In this document: positions 1-5,496 of the stretch, piece after piece
Layout: each line of letters opens with the position of its first letter
Position numbering within the stretch: position 1 is the first letter of the stretch
Assembly (NCBI GenBank): GCA_017353855.1
Contig: JAFMSA010000076.1
Coordinates: forward strand, 1 to 11,543
Origin: Alphaproteobacteria bacterium
GTDB lineage: Bacteria; Pseudomonadota; Alphaproteobacteria; ATCC43930; CGMCC-115725
Reading direction: 5' to 3'
DNA length: 11,543 bases
The notes under the pieces: model-generated
Told to the model about the DNA's origin: nothing
Database searches by the model: none
What the model saw: the letters and a program-made list of their open reading frames with translations, nothing else
Made by a program: the position numbers and the translations under genes

Positions 1-17
1 ATCGTGTTCCTGGCCAT
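1..17 (-). CDS. atpD: ATP synthase F1 beta subunit, first codons only (partial)
   Basis: An ATG on the minus strand at 17 opens a frame reading M-A-R-N-T before the window ends. It begins 26 nt after the atpG stop codon and has a GGA about 6 nt upstream (GGAAAAC-ATG). In the alphaproteobacterial order atpH-A-G-D-C the next gene should be atpD, the catalytic beta subunit of F1. Five residues cannot identify the protein, so the call rests on synteny and on the start context. Confidence 0.45.
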
Positions 18-43
18 GTTTTCCAAAGTCCCCGTGCGGAAAA

Positions 44-946
44 TTACAGCGCTTCGGCGCCGGAGATGATTTCGATCAGCTCCTTCGTGATCACTGCCTG
101 TCGCGTTCGATTGTAATTGACTGTCAGGCGGTCGATCATTTCTCCGGCATTGCGCGTGGCGTTGTCCATCGCGGTCATGCGTGCGCCTTGCTCGCTCGCG
201 GCGTTTTCGAGCAATGCCGCGTAAACCTGGACCGCAAGGTTTTTCGGCAGCAATTCGGCGAGGATTTCCTCCTCGGAGGGCTCGAATTCGTAAATCGCGC
301 CCCTGAAGGCTTCGGCTCCGGCTTGCGCCGCATCGGCGAGACGATCCGCGGCCGGGGCGAACGGGATCAGTTGTTGGACCGTCACGATCTGCGTCATCGC
401 GGAGCGGAAGCGGTTGTAGATGATCGAGCAGACATCGAACCCGCCCGCCTGATAGAGGACGAGAATGCGCTCGGCGATCTCGCGTGCCTCGCCGAAGGAC
501 AGGCGCGGCCGCCCGACTTCCGTCAAGCTGTCGCGGATCAAGGCGCCGTAGTCGCGGCGCAGCCCGTCGCGGCCTTTGCGCCCGATGATCAGGATCACGA
601 CTTTCTTGCCCGATGCCTCCAGCTCGCGGACCCGCCGCCTCGTCTCGCGCATAATCGAGGAGTTGAAGCCGCCGGCAAGCCCGCGATCGGAAGTCGCCAC
701 GACGATCAGGTGGGTCTCGTCCTTGCCGGAGCCGACAAGCAGAGCAGGCGCTCCGGGCTGACCTGACATCCGGTCGGACAAGGACCCGAGCACCCGTTCC
801 ATTCGCTGTGCGTAGGGACGGGCGGCCTCGGCCTGGTCCTGCGCGCGCCGCAGGCGCGAGGCGGCGACCATTTTCATCGCGGAGGTGATTTTTTGCGTCG
901 ACCTGATGCTACGGATGCGCAGCCGCAGGTCTTTCAGGCTTGGCAT
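44..946 (-). CDS. atpG: F1 ATP synthase gamma subunit
   Basis: This is the central rotor shaft of F1, which couples proton-driven rotation of the c-ring to catalysis in the alpha3beta3 head on the cytoplasmic face of the membrane. The 300-residue product is slightly longer than the usual 285-295. The two coiled-coil helices that form the shaft are unmistakable: the N-terminal helix, with K-I-T-S-A-M-K-M-V-A-A near residues 19-29, and the C-terminal helix, with N-R-T-R-Q-A-V-I-T-K-E-L followed by E-I-I-S-G-A. The conserved S-D-R-G-L-A-G-G-F-N block lies at about 86-95. The ATG at 946 is 20 nt after the atpA stop codon. Only a weak AGG lies upstream, so translation is probably coupled to atpA. 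It is the third gene of the run atpH-atpA-atpG, with atpD expected next. No damage is seen. Confidence 0.98.
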   Translation of the reverse strand: MPSLKDLRLRIRSIRSTQKITSAMKMVAASRLRRAQDQAEAARPYAQRMERVLGSLSDRMSGQPGAPALLVGSGKDETHLIVVATSDRGLAGGFNSSIMRETRRRVRELEASGKKVVILIIGRKGRDGLRRDYGALIRDSLTEVGRPRLSFGEAREIAERILVLYQAGGFDVCSIIYNRFRSAMTQIVTVQQLIPFAPAADRLADAAQAGAEAFRGAIYEFEPSEEEILAELLPKNLAVQVYAALLENAASEQGARMTAMDNATRNAGEMIDRLTVNYNRTRQAVITKELIEIISGAEAL

Positions 947-966
947 ATGCCTGGCTCAGCTCGGGA

Positions 967-2496
967 TCACGCAAATGTCTTGACAAACGCGTCCAGGAAC
1001 TCGCTCAGCCCCTTTTCGACTTCGGGGGAGATCTCTTGCTGGGTACGTATCGCTTCGAGCAGTCCCGGCTGGCTCGCGCGCAACTCGCTGAGCATTGCCG
1101 CTTCAAACCGGCCGACATCCGACACCCCGACCGTATCGATGTAACCACGGGTACCGGCAAAGATGACCACAACCTGCTCTTCGACCGGCACCGGGGAGAA
1201 TTGCGGTTGCTTCAGCAGTTCGGTCAGCCGGCTGCCGCGCGCCAGCAGGCGTTGGGTCGCCGCGTCGAGATCAGATGCGAACTGCGAAAACGCGGCCATC
1301 TCGCGGTACTGCGCCAGCTCGAGCTTGATGCGGCCGGCGACCTGTTTCATTGCTTTGATCTGCGCGGCCGAACCCACGCGGCTAACCGACAGGCCGACAT
1401 TGATCGCCGGACGGATGCCCTGGTAGAAAAGGTCGGTTTCGAGAAAGATCTGGCCGTCTGTGATCGAGATCACATTGGTCGGAATATAGGCCGAGACGTC
1501 GCCGGCCTGCGTCTCGACGATCGGCAGCGCCGTCAGCGAGCCCGCGCCGTGATCCTCATTCATTTTGGCCGCCCGCTCGAGCAGCCGTGAATGCAGATAG
1601 AAGACGTCGCCCGGATACGCCTCGCGCCCGGGCGGTCGACGCAGGAGCAGCGACATCTGGCGGTAGGCTACCGCATGCTTCGACAGATCGTCGTAAATGA
1701 TCACCGCATGCATGCCGTTGTCGCGAAAGAACTCGCCCATCGCGCAGCCTGCGTAGGGGGCGATATACTGCAAAGGCGCCGGCTCCGAGGCGGTGGCGGC
1801 GACGACGATCGAGTACTCCAGCGCCCCGTAATCCTGCAATGTCTTGACGATCTGCGCGACAGTCGAGCGCTTTTGTCCTATTGCGACATAGATGCAGTAA
1901 AGCTTGACCTTTTCGTCGTTGCTGGTGTTGACCTGCTTTTGGTTGAGGATGGCGTCGATCGCCAGCGCGGTTTTGCCGGTCTGACGATCGCCGATGATGA
2001 GTTCGCGCTGTCCGCGCCCGATCGGCACCAGTGAGTCGATGGCCTTCAGCCCGGTCTGCACCGGTTCGTGCACCGAGCGGCGCGGCACAATCCCCGGCGC
2101 CTTGACCTCGACCCGCGTGCGGCTGACATCCGTCAGCGGACCTTTGCCGTCGATCGGCTCACCGAGCGCGTCGACGACGCGGCCCAACAGGCCGCGTCCG
2201 ACCGCCACGTCCACGATCGCGCTGGTCCGCTTGACGGTATCACCCTCGCGGATGCGGCTGTCGTCGCCGAACACGACGACGCCGACGTTGTCGCTTTCGA
2301 GGTTGAGGGCCATTCCCCGCTCGCCATTCGGGAACTCCACCATCTCGCCGGCCTGAATCTTGTCGAGGCCATAGACGCGGGCGATGCCGTCCCCGATCGA
2401 CAGCACTTGGCCGATCTCCGCGACATCGGCCTCGCTGCCGAAATTGGCGATCTCCTGCTTGAGGATCGCCGAAATCTCTGCCGGGCGAATTTCCAT
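967..2496 (-). CDS. atpA: F1 ATP synthase alpha subunit
   Basis: The alpha subunit forms the non-catalytic nucleotide sites of the F1 hexamer. The 509-residue product has family-standard length. The Walker A motif G-D-R-Q-T-G-K-T is at 169-176. The arginine finger lies in S-V-S-R-V-G-S-A-A-Q at R373, which reaches into the adjacent beta catalytic site. The N-terminal beta-barrel begins R-P-A-E-I-S-A-I-L-K, and the C-terminal helical domain ends A-F-V-K-T-F-A. I chose the ATG at 2496 because it matches the conserved alphaproteobacterial N-terminus, has a purine-rich GAAGGGG site about 6 nt upstream, and sits 10 nt after the atpH stop. A TTG at 2529 would add 11 unrelated residues and overlap atpH. 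All key residues are intact. Confidence 0.98.
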   Translation of the reverse strand: MEIRPAEISAILKQEIANFGSEADVAEIGQVLSIGDGIARVYGLDKIQAGEMVEFPNGERGMALNLESDNVGVVVFGDDSRIREGDTVKRTSAIVDVAVGRGLLGRVVDALGEPIDGKGPLTDVSRTRVEVKAPGIVPRRSVHEPVQTGLKAIDSLVPIGRGQRELIIGDRQTGKTALAIDAILNQKQVNTSNDEKVKLYCIYVAIGQKRSTVAQIVKTLQDYGALEYSIVVAATASEPAPLQYIAPYAGCAMGEFFRDNGMHAVIIYDDLSKHAVAYRQMSLLLRRPPGREAYPGDVFYLHSRLLERAAKMNEDHGAGSLTALPIVETQAGDVSAYIPTNVISITDGQIFLETDLFYQGIRPAINVGLSVSRVGSAAQIKAMKQVAGRIKLELAQYREMAAFSQFASDLDAATQRLLARGSRLTELLKQPQFSPVPVEEQVVVIFAGTRGYIDTVGVSDVGRFEAAMLSELRASQPGLLEAIRTQQEISPEVEKGLSEFLDAFVKTFA

Positions 2497-2506
2497 GAAC
2501 ACCCCT

Positions 2507-3067
2507 TCAACCGATGCTCTTGAGTGCAAGCTGCAGCCGCTGCAGCTTGCTTTTGACCGATCCGTCGACCATGCGCGATCCGACTTTGACGACCATCCCG
2601 CCGATCAACCCGGGATCAACGCGCAGATCGACCGAAACCCTGCTGCCGATGCTGCGGCGCAGCTGCTCATTCAAGGCCGCGAGCTGGGCGTCGTTCAGAG
2701 ACTGCGCCGCTATAACCTGCGCATTGACTTCGCCCCGCCGCGCCGCGAGCTCGTTTAAGAAGGACTCGATTATTGCCGGGACAGCAAACAGCCGCCGGTT
2801 GCGCGCGACGACCCCCAGGAGGCTACGGACCAGCGGCGCCAGCCCGGCCCGCTCTGCCACTAGCTCCATTGCCTTAGCTTGGTCGTTGCGGGACAGAACG
2901 GGGCTGCGGATCAGCCGGAGAAGGTCGCCGCTCGTCTGCAGCATCGCGCGCAATTGCCGCAAGTCGGTGGCGATCTCGTCGAGCATCCGGCGCTCGTCGG
3001 CGATATCGAACAACGCCGCCGCATAGCGCTCAGCCAATCCGGAAACACCTGTGGTGTCGGAAGCCAA
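2507..3067 (-). CDS. atpH: F1 ATP synthase delta subunit, probable TTG start
   Basis: Delta is the stator subunit that caps the F1 head and joins it to the b subunits. With a TTG start at 3067 the product is 186 residues, the normal length. The N-terminal helical domain carries R-Y-A-A-A-L-F-D-I-A at 14-23. The C-terminal signature D-P-G-L-I-G-G-M-V-V-K-V-G-S-R-M-V-D-G-S is at 151-170 and ends near L-Q-R-L. No ATG or GTG lies near the conserved N-terminus. The TTG gives M-A-S-D-T-T-G-V-S-G-L-A-E-R, which resembles alphaproteobacterial relatives, and a GAGGA lies about 10 nt upstream. A second TTG at 3163 would add 32 Ala/Gly/Arg-rich residues and looks less likely. It is the first gene of the F1 operon, so a weak start could help set delta at one copy per complex; this is inference. 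Confidence 0.93.
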   Translation of the reverse strand: MASDTTGVSGLAERYAAALFDIADERRMLDEIATDLRQLRAMLQTSGDLLRLIRSPVLSRNDQAKAMELVAERAGLAPLVRSLLGVVARNRRLFAVPAIIESFLNELAARRGEVNAQVIAAQSLNDAQLAALNEQLRRSIGSRVSVDLRVDPGLIGGMVVKVGSRMVDGSVKSKLQRLQLALKSIG

Positions 3068-3217
3068 TGTAAGGTCGTCCTCGTCGCCGCCTCGGCCAGC
3101 ACCGGCAGCAGCACTTCCTTGTTGTTTTCGGATCGCGGCAGCCGGCTTAGAGCGCCCCGCCAAACCGGCGCGGTTCCTAACATGAACGAACGCTCGCGCG
3201 CAACCGTCGCGGAACAG
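3068..3217 (-). promoter_or_regulatory. Intergenic leader that should hold the atp operon promoter
   Basis: These 150 bp separate the DJ-1/PfpI gene from atpH, both on the minus strand, so the F1 operon promoter is expected here. No hexamer pair is convincing: the best is TTGCGC, 17 nt, TTAGGA, which has a poor -10. No terminator with a T-run follows the upstream gene, so readthrough into atpH is possible. I see no RNA gene or short coding frame of note. Confidence 0.3.
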
Positions 3218-3967
3218 CTACAGACGAGCGGCCGCGGCGCGCACGGCATCGCGGCGTCGCGCCGCCGCGGCCGACATTCGTCGCTGCACCAGGTCAAGCA
3301 CGTGCGGTGGCGCCAGCTCGGGCAGGCCTGCATTAAACGGCGGCGCGGGCGCATACTCAAGCCCGAGCTGAATGGCTTGCGCGACGTCGGGCCCGGCGAG
3401 CTCTGCGGCCAATGTCAGCGCGAAGTCTATCCCGGCCGTCACACCTCCGCCGGTGATAAGGTTACCGTCGCGCACGACACGAGACTCGTCCGGGATCGCG
3501 CCGAACGGTTCGAGCAGCGAACGCCAAGCCCAATGGCAGGCAGCGCGCTTTCCGACGAGCAGGCCGGCCGCGCCGAGCACCAGTGAGCCCGTGCAGACCG
3601 AAGTGACAAACCGGGCGGCTGCCGCCAGCCGACCTACCTCCTTGAGGAATTGACGGTCGGCAATCGCATTGTCCGTGGTGCCCGCGCCGCCGGGGACGCA
3701 GATCACATCGCAACTCGGCACCTCTGCGAGTTTGGCGAGACCGCCGAAGCGGATCCCGTCGGCCTCTACTTCGCCGCCGAGCGTGCTCGCCAGGAGAACC
3801 TTGGTTCCCGGCAACCGCGAAAACACCTGATGCGGCCCGGTGAAGTCCAGCTGCGTTGCGCCCGGGTAGAGCGCGAAAAGGATCGTCGTTGAGTGATTGC
3901 TCATCGCTCGGCTCCGTCTGATTGACGGGATGATGATGATCCGATTATCGTGCGTCTGAAATGACAT
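3218..3967 (-). CDS. DJ-1/PfpI family protein, isonitrile hydratase-like
   Basis: The protein resembles the Pseudomonas isonitrile hydratase InhA, which hydrates R-N=C to an N-substituted formamide, and is predicted cytoplasmic. Counting from the internal Met at 3904 (228 residues, as in InhA), the catalytic set is conserved: Asp20 in Q-L-D-F-T-G-P-H, and the nucleophile Cys104 followed by Thr105 in T-S-V-C-T-G-S-L-V-L-G-A-A-G-L-L. The late motifs R-V-V-R-D-G-N-L-I-T-G-G-G-V-T-A-G-I-D-F-A and L-E-Y-A-P-A-P-P-F-N-A-G also match that subfamily. The start is ambiguous. ATG 3967 has a textbook AGGAGGG 5 nt upstream and adds 21 residues (249 aa). ATG 3904 fits family length, has GGAG 7 nt upstream, and follows a GATAAT. 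The substrate is inferred only from the family. It faces an AraC-type regulator. Confidence 0.9.
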   Translation of the reverse strand: MSFQTHDNRIIIIPSIRRSRAMSNHSTTILFALYPGATQLDFTGPHQVFSRLPGTKVLLASTLGGEVEADGIRFGGLAKLAEVPSCDVICVPGGAGTTDNAIADRQFLKEVGRLAAAARFVTSVCTGSLVLGAAGLLVGKRAACHWAWRSLLEPFGAIPDESRVVRDGNLITGGGVTAGIDFALTLAAELAGPDVAQAIQLGLEYAPAPPFNAGLPELAPPHVLDLVQRRMSAAAARRRDAVRAAAARL

Positions 3968-3986
3968 AGTTCCCTCCTAATCAGAC
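3916..3986. promoter_or_regulatory. Divergent control region with three GTCTGA boxes
   Basis: GTCTGATT occurs at 3916-3923, GTCTGAAA at 3954-3961, and the inverse AATCAGAC at 3979-3986, directly against the ATG of the regulator. The first two boxes extend to CGTCTGA plus one or two bases plus TGAC, making a near-direct repeat 38 bp apart. The outer pair is a perfect 8-bp inverted repeat. AraC-type regulators commonly bind direct repeats, so these are candidate operator half-sites for the adjacent regulator. If the minus-strand gene starts at 3967, the first two boxes lie in its first codons. Confidence 0.4.
3922..3951 (+). promoter_or_regulatory. Candidate sigma70 promoter for the GlxA-type regulator
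   Basis: TTGACG (3922-3927) is separated by 18 bp from TATCGT (3946-3951); transcription would begin near 3958, about 30 nt before the ATG at 3987. On the opposite strand GATAAT (3949-3944) is a good -10 for the divergent gene but lacks a clear -35. The two would overlap and could compete. Confidence 0.3.
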
Positions 3987-4985
3987 ATGACCCGGATCAT
4001 CGGCATTTTGATCTTTCCGGATTTCCAGCTGCTTGACGCGGCGGGGCCGAGCAGCGCCTTCGAAGCGGCCGCCCGGCTGGCGACGCCACCCGGTTACCGG
4101 CTGCAGATCCTGGCTCGCAGCGAGGGACCGATAGCGAGCTCCTCCGGGGTGAGGCTGACGGCCCGGGGGCTTGCCGATACGCCGCTGCCGGATACGCTGA
4201 TCGTGGCCGGCGGCGCGGGCACCCGCAGCGCTGTCGAATGTCGTGCGACCCTCGCCTTCCTGCGGCAGGCGGCGGGGCGCGTGCGGCGAGTCGCAAGCGT
4301 CTGCTCGGGCGCGTTCCTGCTCGCGGCAGCGGGGCTGCTCGACGGGCGATGCGCGACGACGCATTGGCGATTGGCAGCGGCCCTCGCGCGGGCTTATCCG
4401 CAAGTGAAGGTGTCGCCCGACCGCATATTCGTCCGGGATGGAAATATATGGACCTCGGCCGGCATCACGGCCGGGATTGATCTGGCGCTCGCGTTGATCG
4501 CCGAGGATCTGGGGGAAGCACTGGCGAAGCGGACGGCTCAGGAGCTTGTCGTGTATTACCGCCGGCCGGGCGGCCAGTCGCAGTTTTCGGCATTGCTCGA
4601 GCTCGACGGCGCCGGCGGGCGGTTTGCGCCGCTGCTTGCCTGGACGCGCGAACGGCTGTCGGAACCGCTGCCGGTCGAGCGCCTTGCCGGACGTGTTGGA
4701 ATGAGCCCGCGCCACTTTGCCCGGGCTTTCGTCGCGGCGACGGGGACGACACCGGCCAAGGCGGTCGAGCGGATGCGGGTCGAGCTGGCGCGCGAACGCA
4801 TCGAAGGAGGCAGCGATCCGATCGACCGGATCGCGACGCTCAGCGGCTTTGGCGATGCGGAGCGAATGCGCCGCGCCTTCATTCGCGCCGTCGGTCAGCC
4901 TCCGCAATCCCTGCGCCGCCGCGCACGCGCGGACGGACCCACGGGACGGAGCGCCGGTCCGGCTTCCTGGAGCGCGAATTTCTAA
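3987..4985 (+). CDS. GlxA family AraC-type transcriptional regulator
   Basis: This 332-residue protein has two domains. An N-terminal DJ-1/PfpI-like (class I glutamine amidotransferase-like) sensor covers about 1-190 and includes Q-L-L-D-A-A-G-P and a retained nucleophile-elbow Cys106 in V-C-S-G-A-F-L-L-A-A-A-G-L-L. A C-terminal AraC domain at about 215-312 has two helix-turn-helix units, near 229-250 (V-E-R-L-A-G-R-V-G-M-S-P-R-H-F) and 279-301 (I-D-R-I-A-T-L-S-G-F-G-D). The ATG at 3987 matches the conserved start M-T-R-I-I-G-I-L-I-F-P, but no Shine-Dalgarno precedes it, so initiation may depend on a very short leader. It diverges from the isonitrile hydratase-like gene and probably controls it; the sensor domain being a homologue of that enzyme suggests they may bind related ligands. 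Its last residues (after about 312) are unconserved, and the stop codon overlaps a mobile-element end. Confidence 0.95.
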   Translation: MTRIIGILIFPDFQLLDAAGPSSAFEAAARLATPPGYRLQILARSEGPIASSSGVRLTARGLADTPLPDTLIVAGGAGTRSAVECRATLAFLRQAAGRVRRVASVCSGAFLLAAAGLLDGRCATTHWRLAAALARAYPQVKVSPDRIFVRDGNIWTSAGITAGIDLALALIAEDLGEALAKRTAQELVVYYRRPGGQSQFSALLELDGAGGRFAPLLAWTRERLSEPLPVERLAGRVGMSPRHFARAFVAATGTTPAKAVERMRVELARERIEGGSDPIDRIATLSGFGDAERMRRAFIRAVGQPPQSLRRRARADGPTGRSAGPASWSANF

Positions 4986-5067
4986 CGTGGTCCCCGCCCT
5001 GAAGGACGAGAATTCCCGCGTGTTGCCTCCTTGCGCCCGCCGCCTTGCGGCAGGATGGCGTGCGCAA

Positions 5068-5088
5068 CCACCGCGCGGATCGCGGTGG
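5068..5088. repeat. Perfect 8-bp inverted repeat (hairpin)
   Basis: CCACCGCG and CGCGGTGG flank the 5-nt loop CGGAT. No T-run follows on either strand, so it is not a canonical intrinsic terminator, although it could weakly terminate the upstream regulator transcript. It forms part of the omega-RNA-like stack. Confidence 0.7.
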
Positions 5089-5104
5089 GGTCATCGCCCC
5101 GAGG

Positions 5105-5120
5105 CCGGAACCGGTTCCGG
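5105..5120. repeat. Perfect 16-bp palindrome
   Basis: CCGGAACCGGTTCCGG reads identically on both strands. A related imperfect copy, GGAGCCGGTTCC, lies at 5254-5265. It may be the outermost stem of the structured RNA, or a protein-binding site; nothing in the sequence decides between these. Confidence 0.75.
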
Positions 5121-5496
5121 TTTACGCGGGGGCTTCTCCGCGGCGACATCGCCGGCATCAGCCTTTGAACGGCAGGGTTCCGCGCAGGCGCCGATGCGAC
5201 GGCGCCGCCAGAGACTGTGCGTTCCGGCGAACGGTTTCCAAGCCTTTCCGCTCGGAGCCGGTTCCTGACCCCACGGGCCGCCGGGAATGCGTTACCGGTA
5301 TCTTCGAGTTTTCCAATCGCGGCAATTTCTCGACGCAGGACAAGTTGATCGGCACGCCCGGAAAGCAGGCGCCGAGCGCGTCCGGCCGTCACCCCCCGAA
5401 CCGGGTCCGCATACCGCGGCTGGGGCATTGGCCGCCCCTCCGGCGGCACGGGTAAGCGGGATTGCGCACGGGGCTGCTGCTGCGTAGCCTCGCGCG
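5121..5496. other. Non-coding stretch before the DUF917 gene
   Basis: Open frames exist here on both strands because of the high GC, but their translations are Arg/Pro/Ala-rich and match no family I recognise. No tRNA, rRNA or repeat array is visible. A minus-strand frame ending in a stop at 5093-5091 could be the worn tail of a tnpB, but no motif supports that. The promoter of the DUF917 operon must lie in the right part; I found no convincing hexamer pair, and no Shine-Dalgarno precedes the ATG at 5497. Confidence 0.5.

Larger units (their letters stand above)
4983..5120 (-). mobile_element. IS200/IS605-type right-end remnant
   Basis: Read on the minus strand, 5017-4983 resembles the well-known right end of IS605/TnpB elements: a GGGAA lead, then stem TTCTCGTCC, loop TTCA, stem GGGCGGGGA, then a short tail ending GTTA where relatives often end GTCAA. 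Translating across it gives A-G-I-L-V-L-Q-G-G-D, a phrase I associate with run-on TnpB annotations. No TnpB zinc ribbon or RuvC motif is readable in the following 500 bp, and no TnpA is present, so this is a decayed fragment. The inner boundary is uncertain. The right limit is set where the structured stretch stops. The identification is from memory of the family consensus, not from a search. Confidence 0.5.
4986..5120 (-). ncRNA. Omega-RNA-like structured scaffold (probably relic)
   Basis: On the minus strand this stretch folds into successive hairpins. In transcript order they are: the 16-bp palindrome at 5120-5105, GGGG/CCCC around a 6-nt loop at 5100-5087, CCACCGCG/CGCGGTGG around 5 nt at 5088-5068, GCCGC/GCGGC around 3 nt at 5051-5039, and the terminal 9-bp hairpin at 5012-4991. 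The second and third share two bases and cannot both close fully. The terminal hairpin pairs completely only as minus-strand RNA: six Watson-Crick and three G-U pairs, which become C-A mismatches on the plus strand. TnpB omega RNAs have such 3' scaffolds and read into flanking DNA as guide. Here the guide would be antisense to the end of the GlxA-type gene. There is no partner nuclease nearby, and transcription is unknown. Confidence 0.4.

Noticed and set aside
188..2523. Several long plus-strand frames opposite atpG and atpA
   Set aside because: They are antisense to intact, highly conserved genes and their translations match nothing; long antisense frames are expected at this GC content.
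3068..3217. EcfG-type stress promoter (GGAAC followed by CGTT) upstream of atpH
   Set aside because: A GGAAC is present but no CGTT lies at the required spacing.
4983..5496. A complete TnpB or TldR RNA-guided system
   Set aside because: No RuvC motifs, zinc ribbon or helix-turn-helix of a TnpB-derived protein is readable in any frame; only an end-like structure remains.
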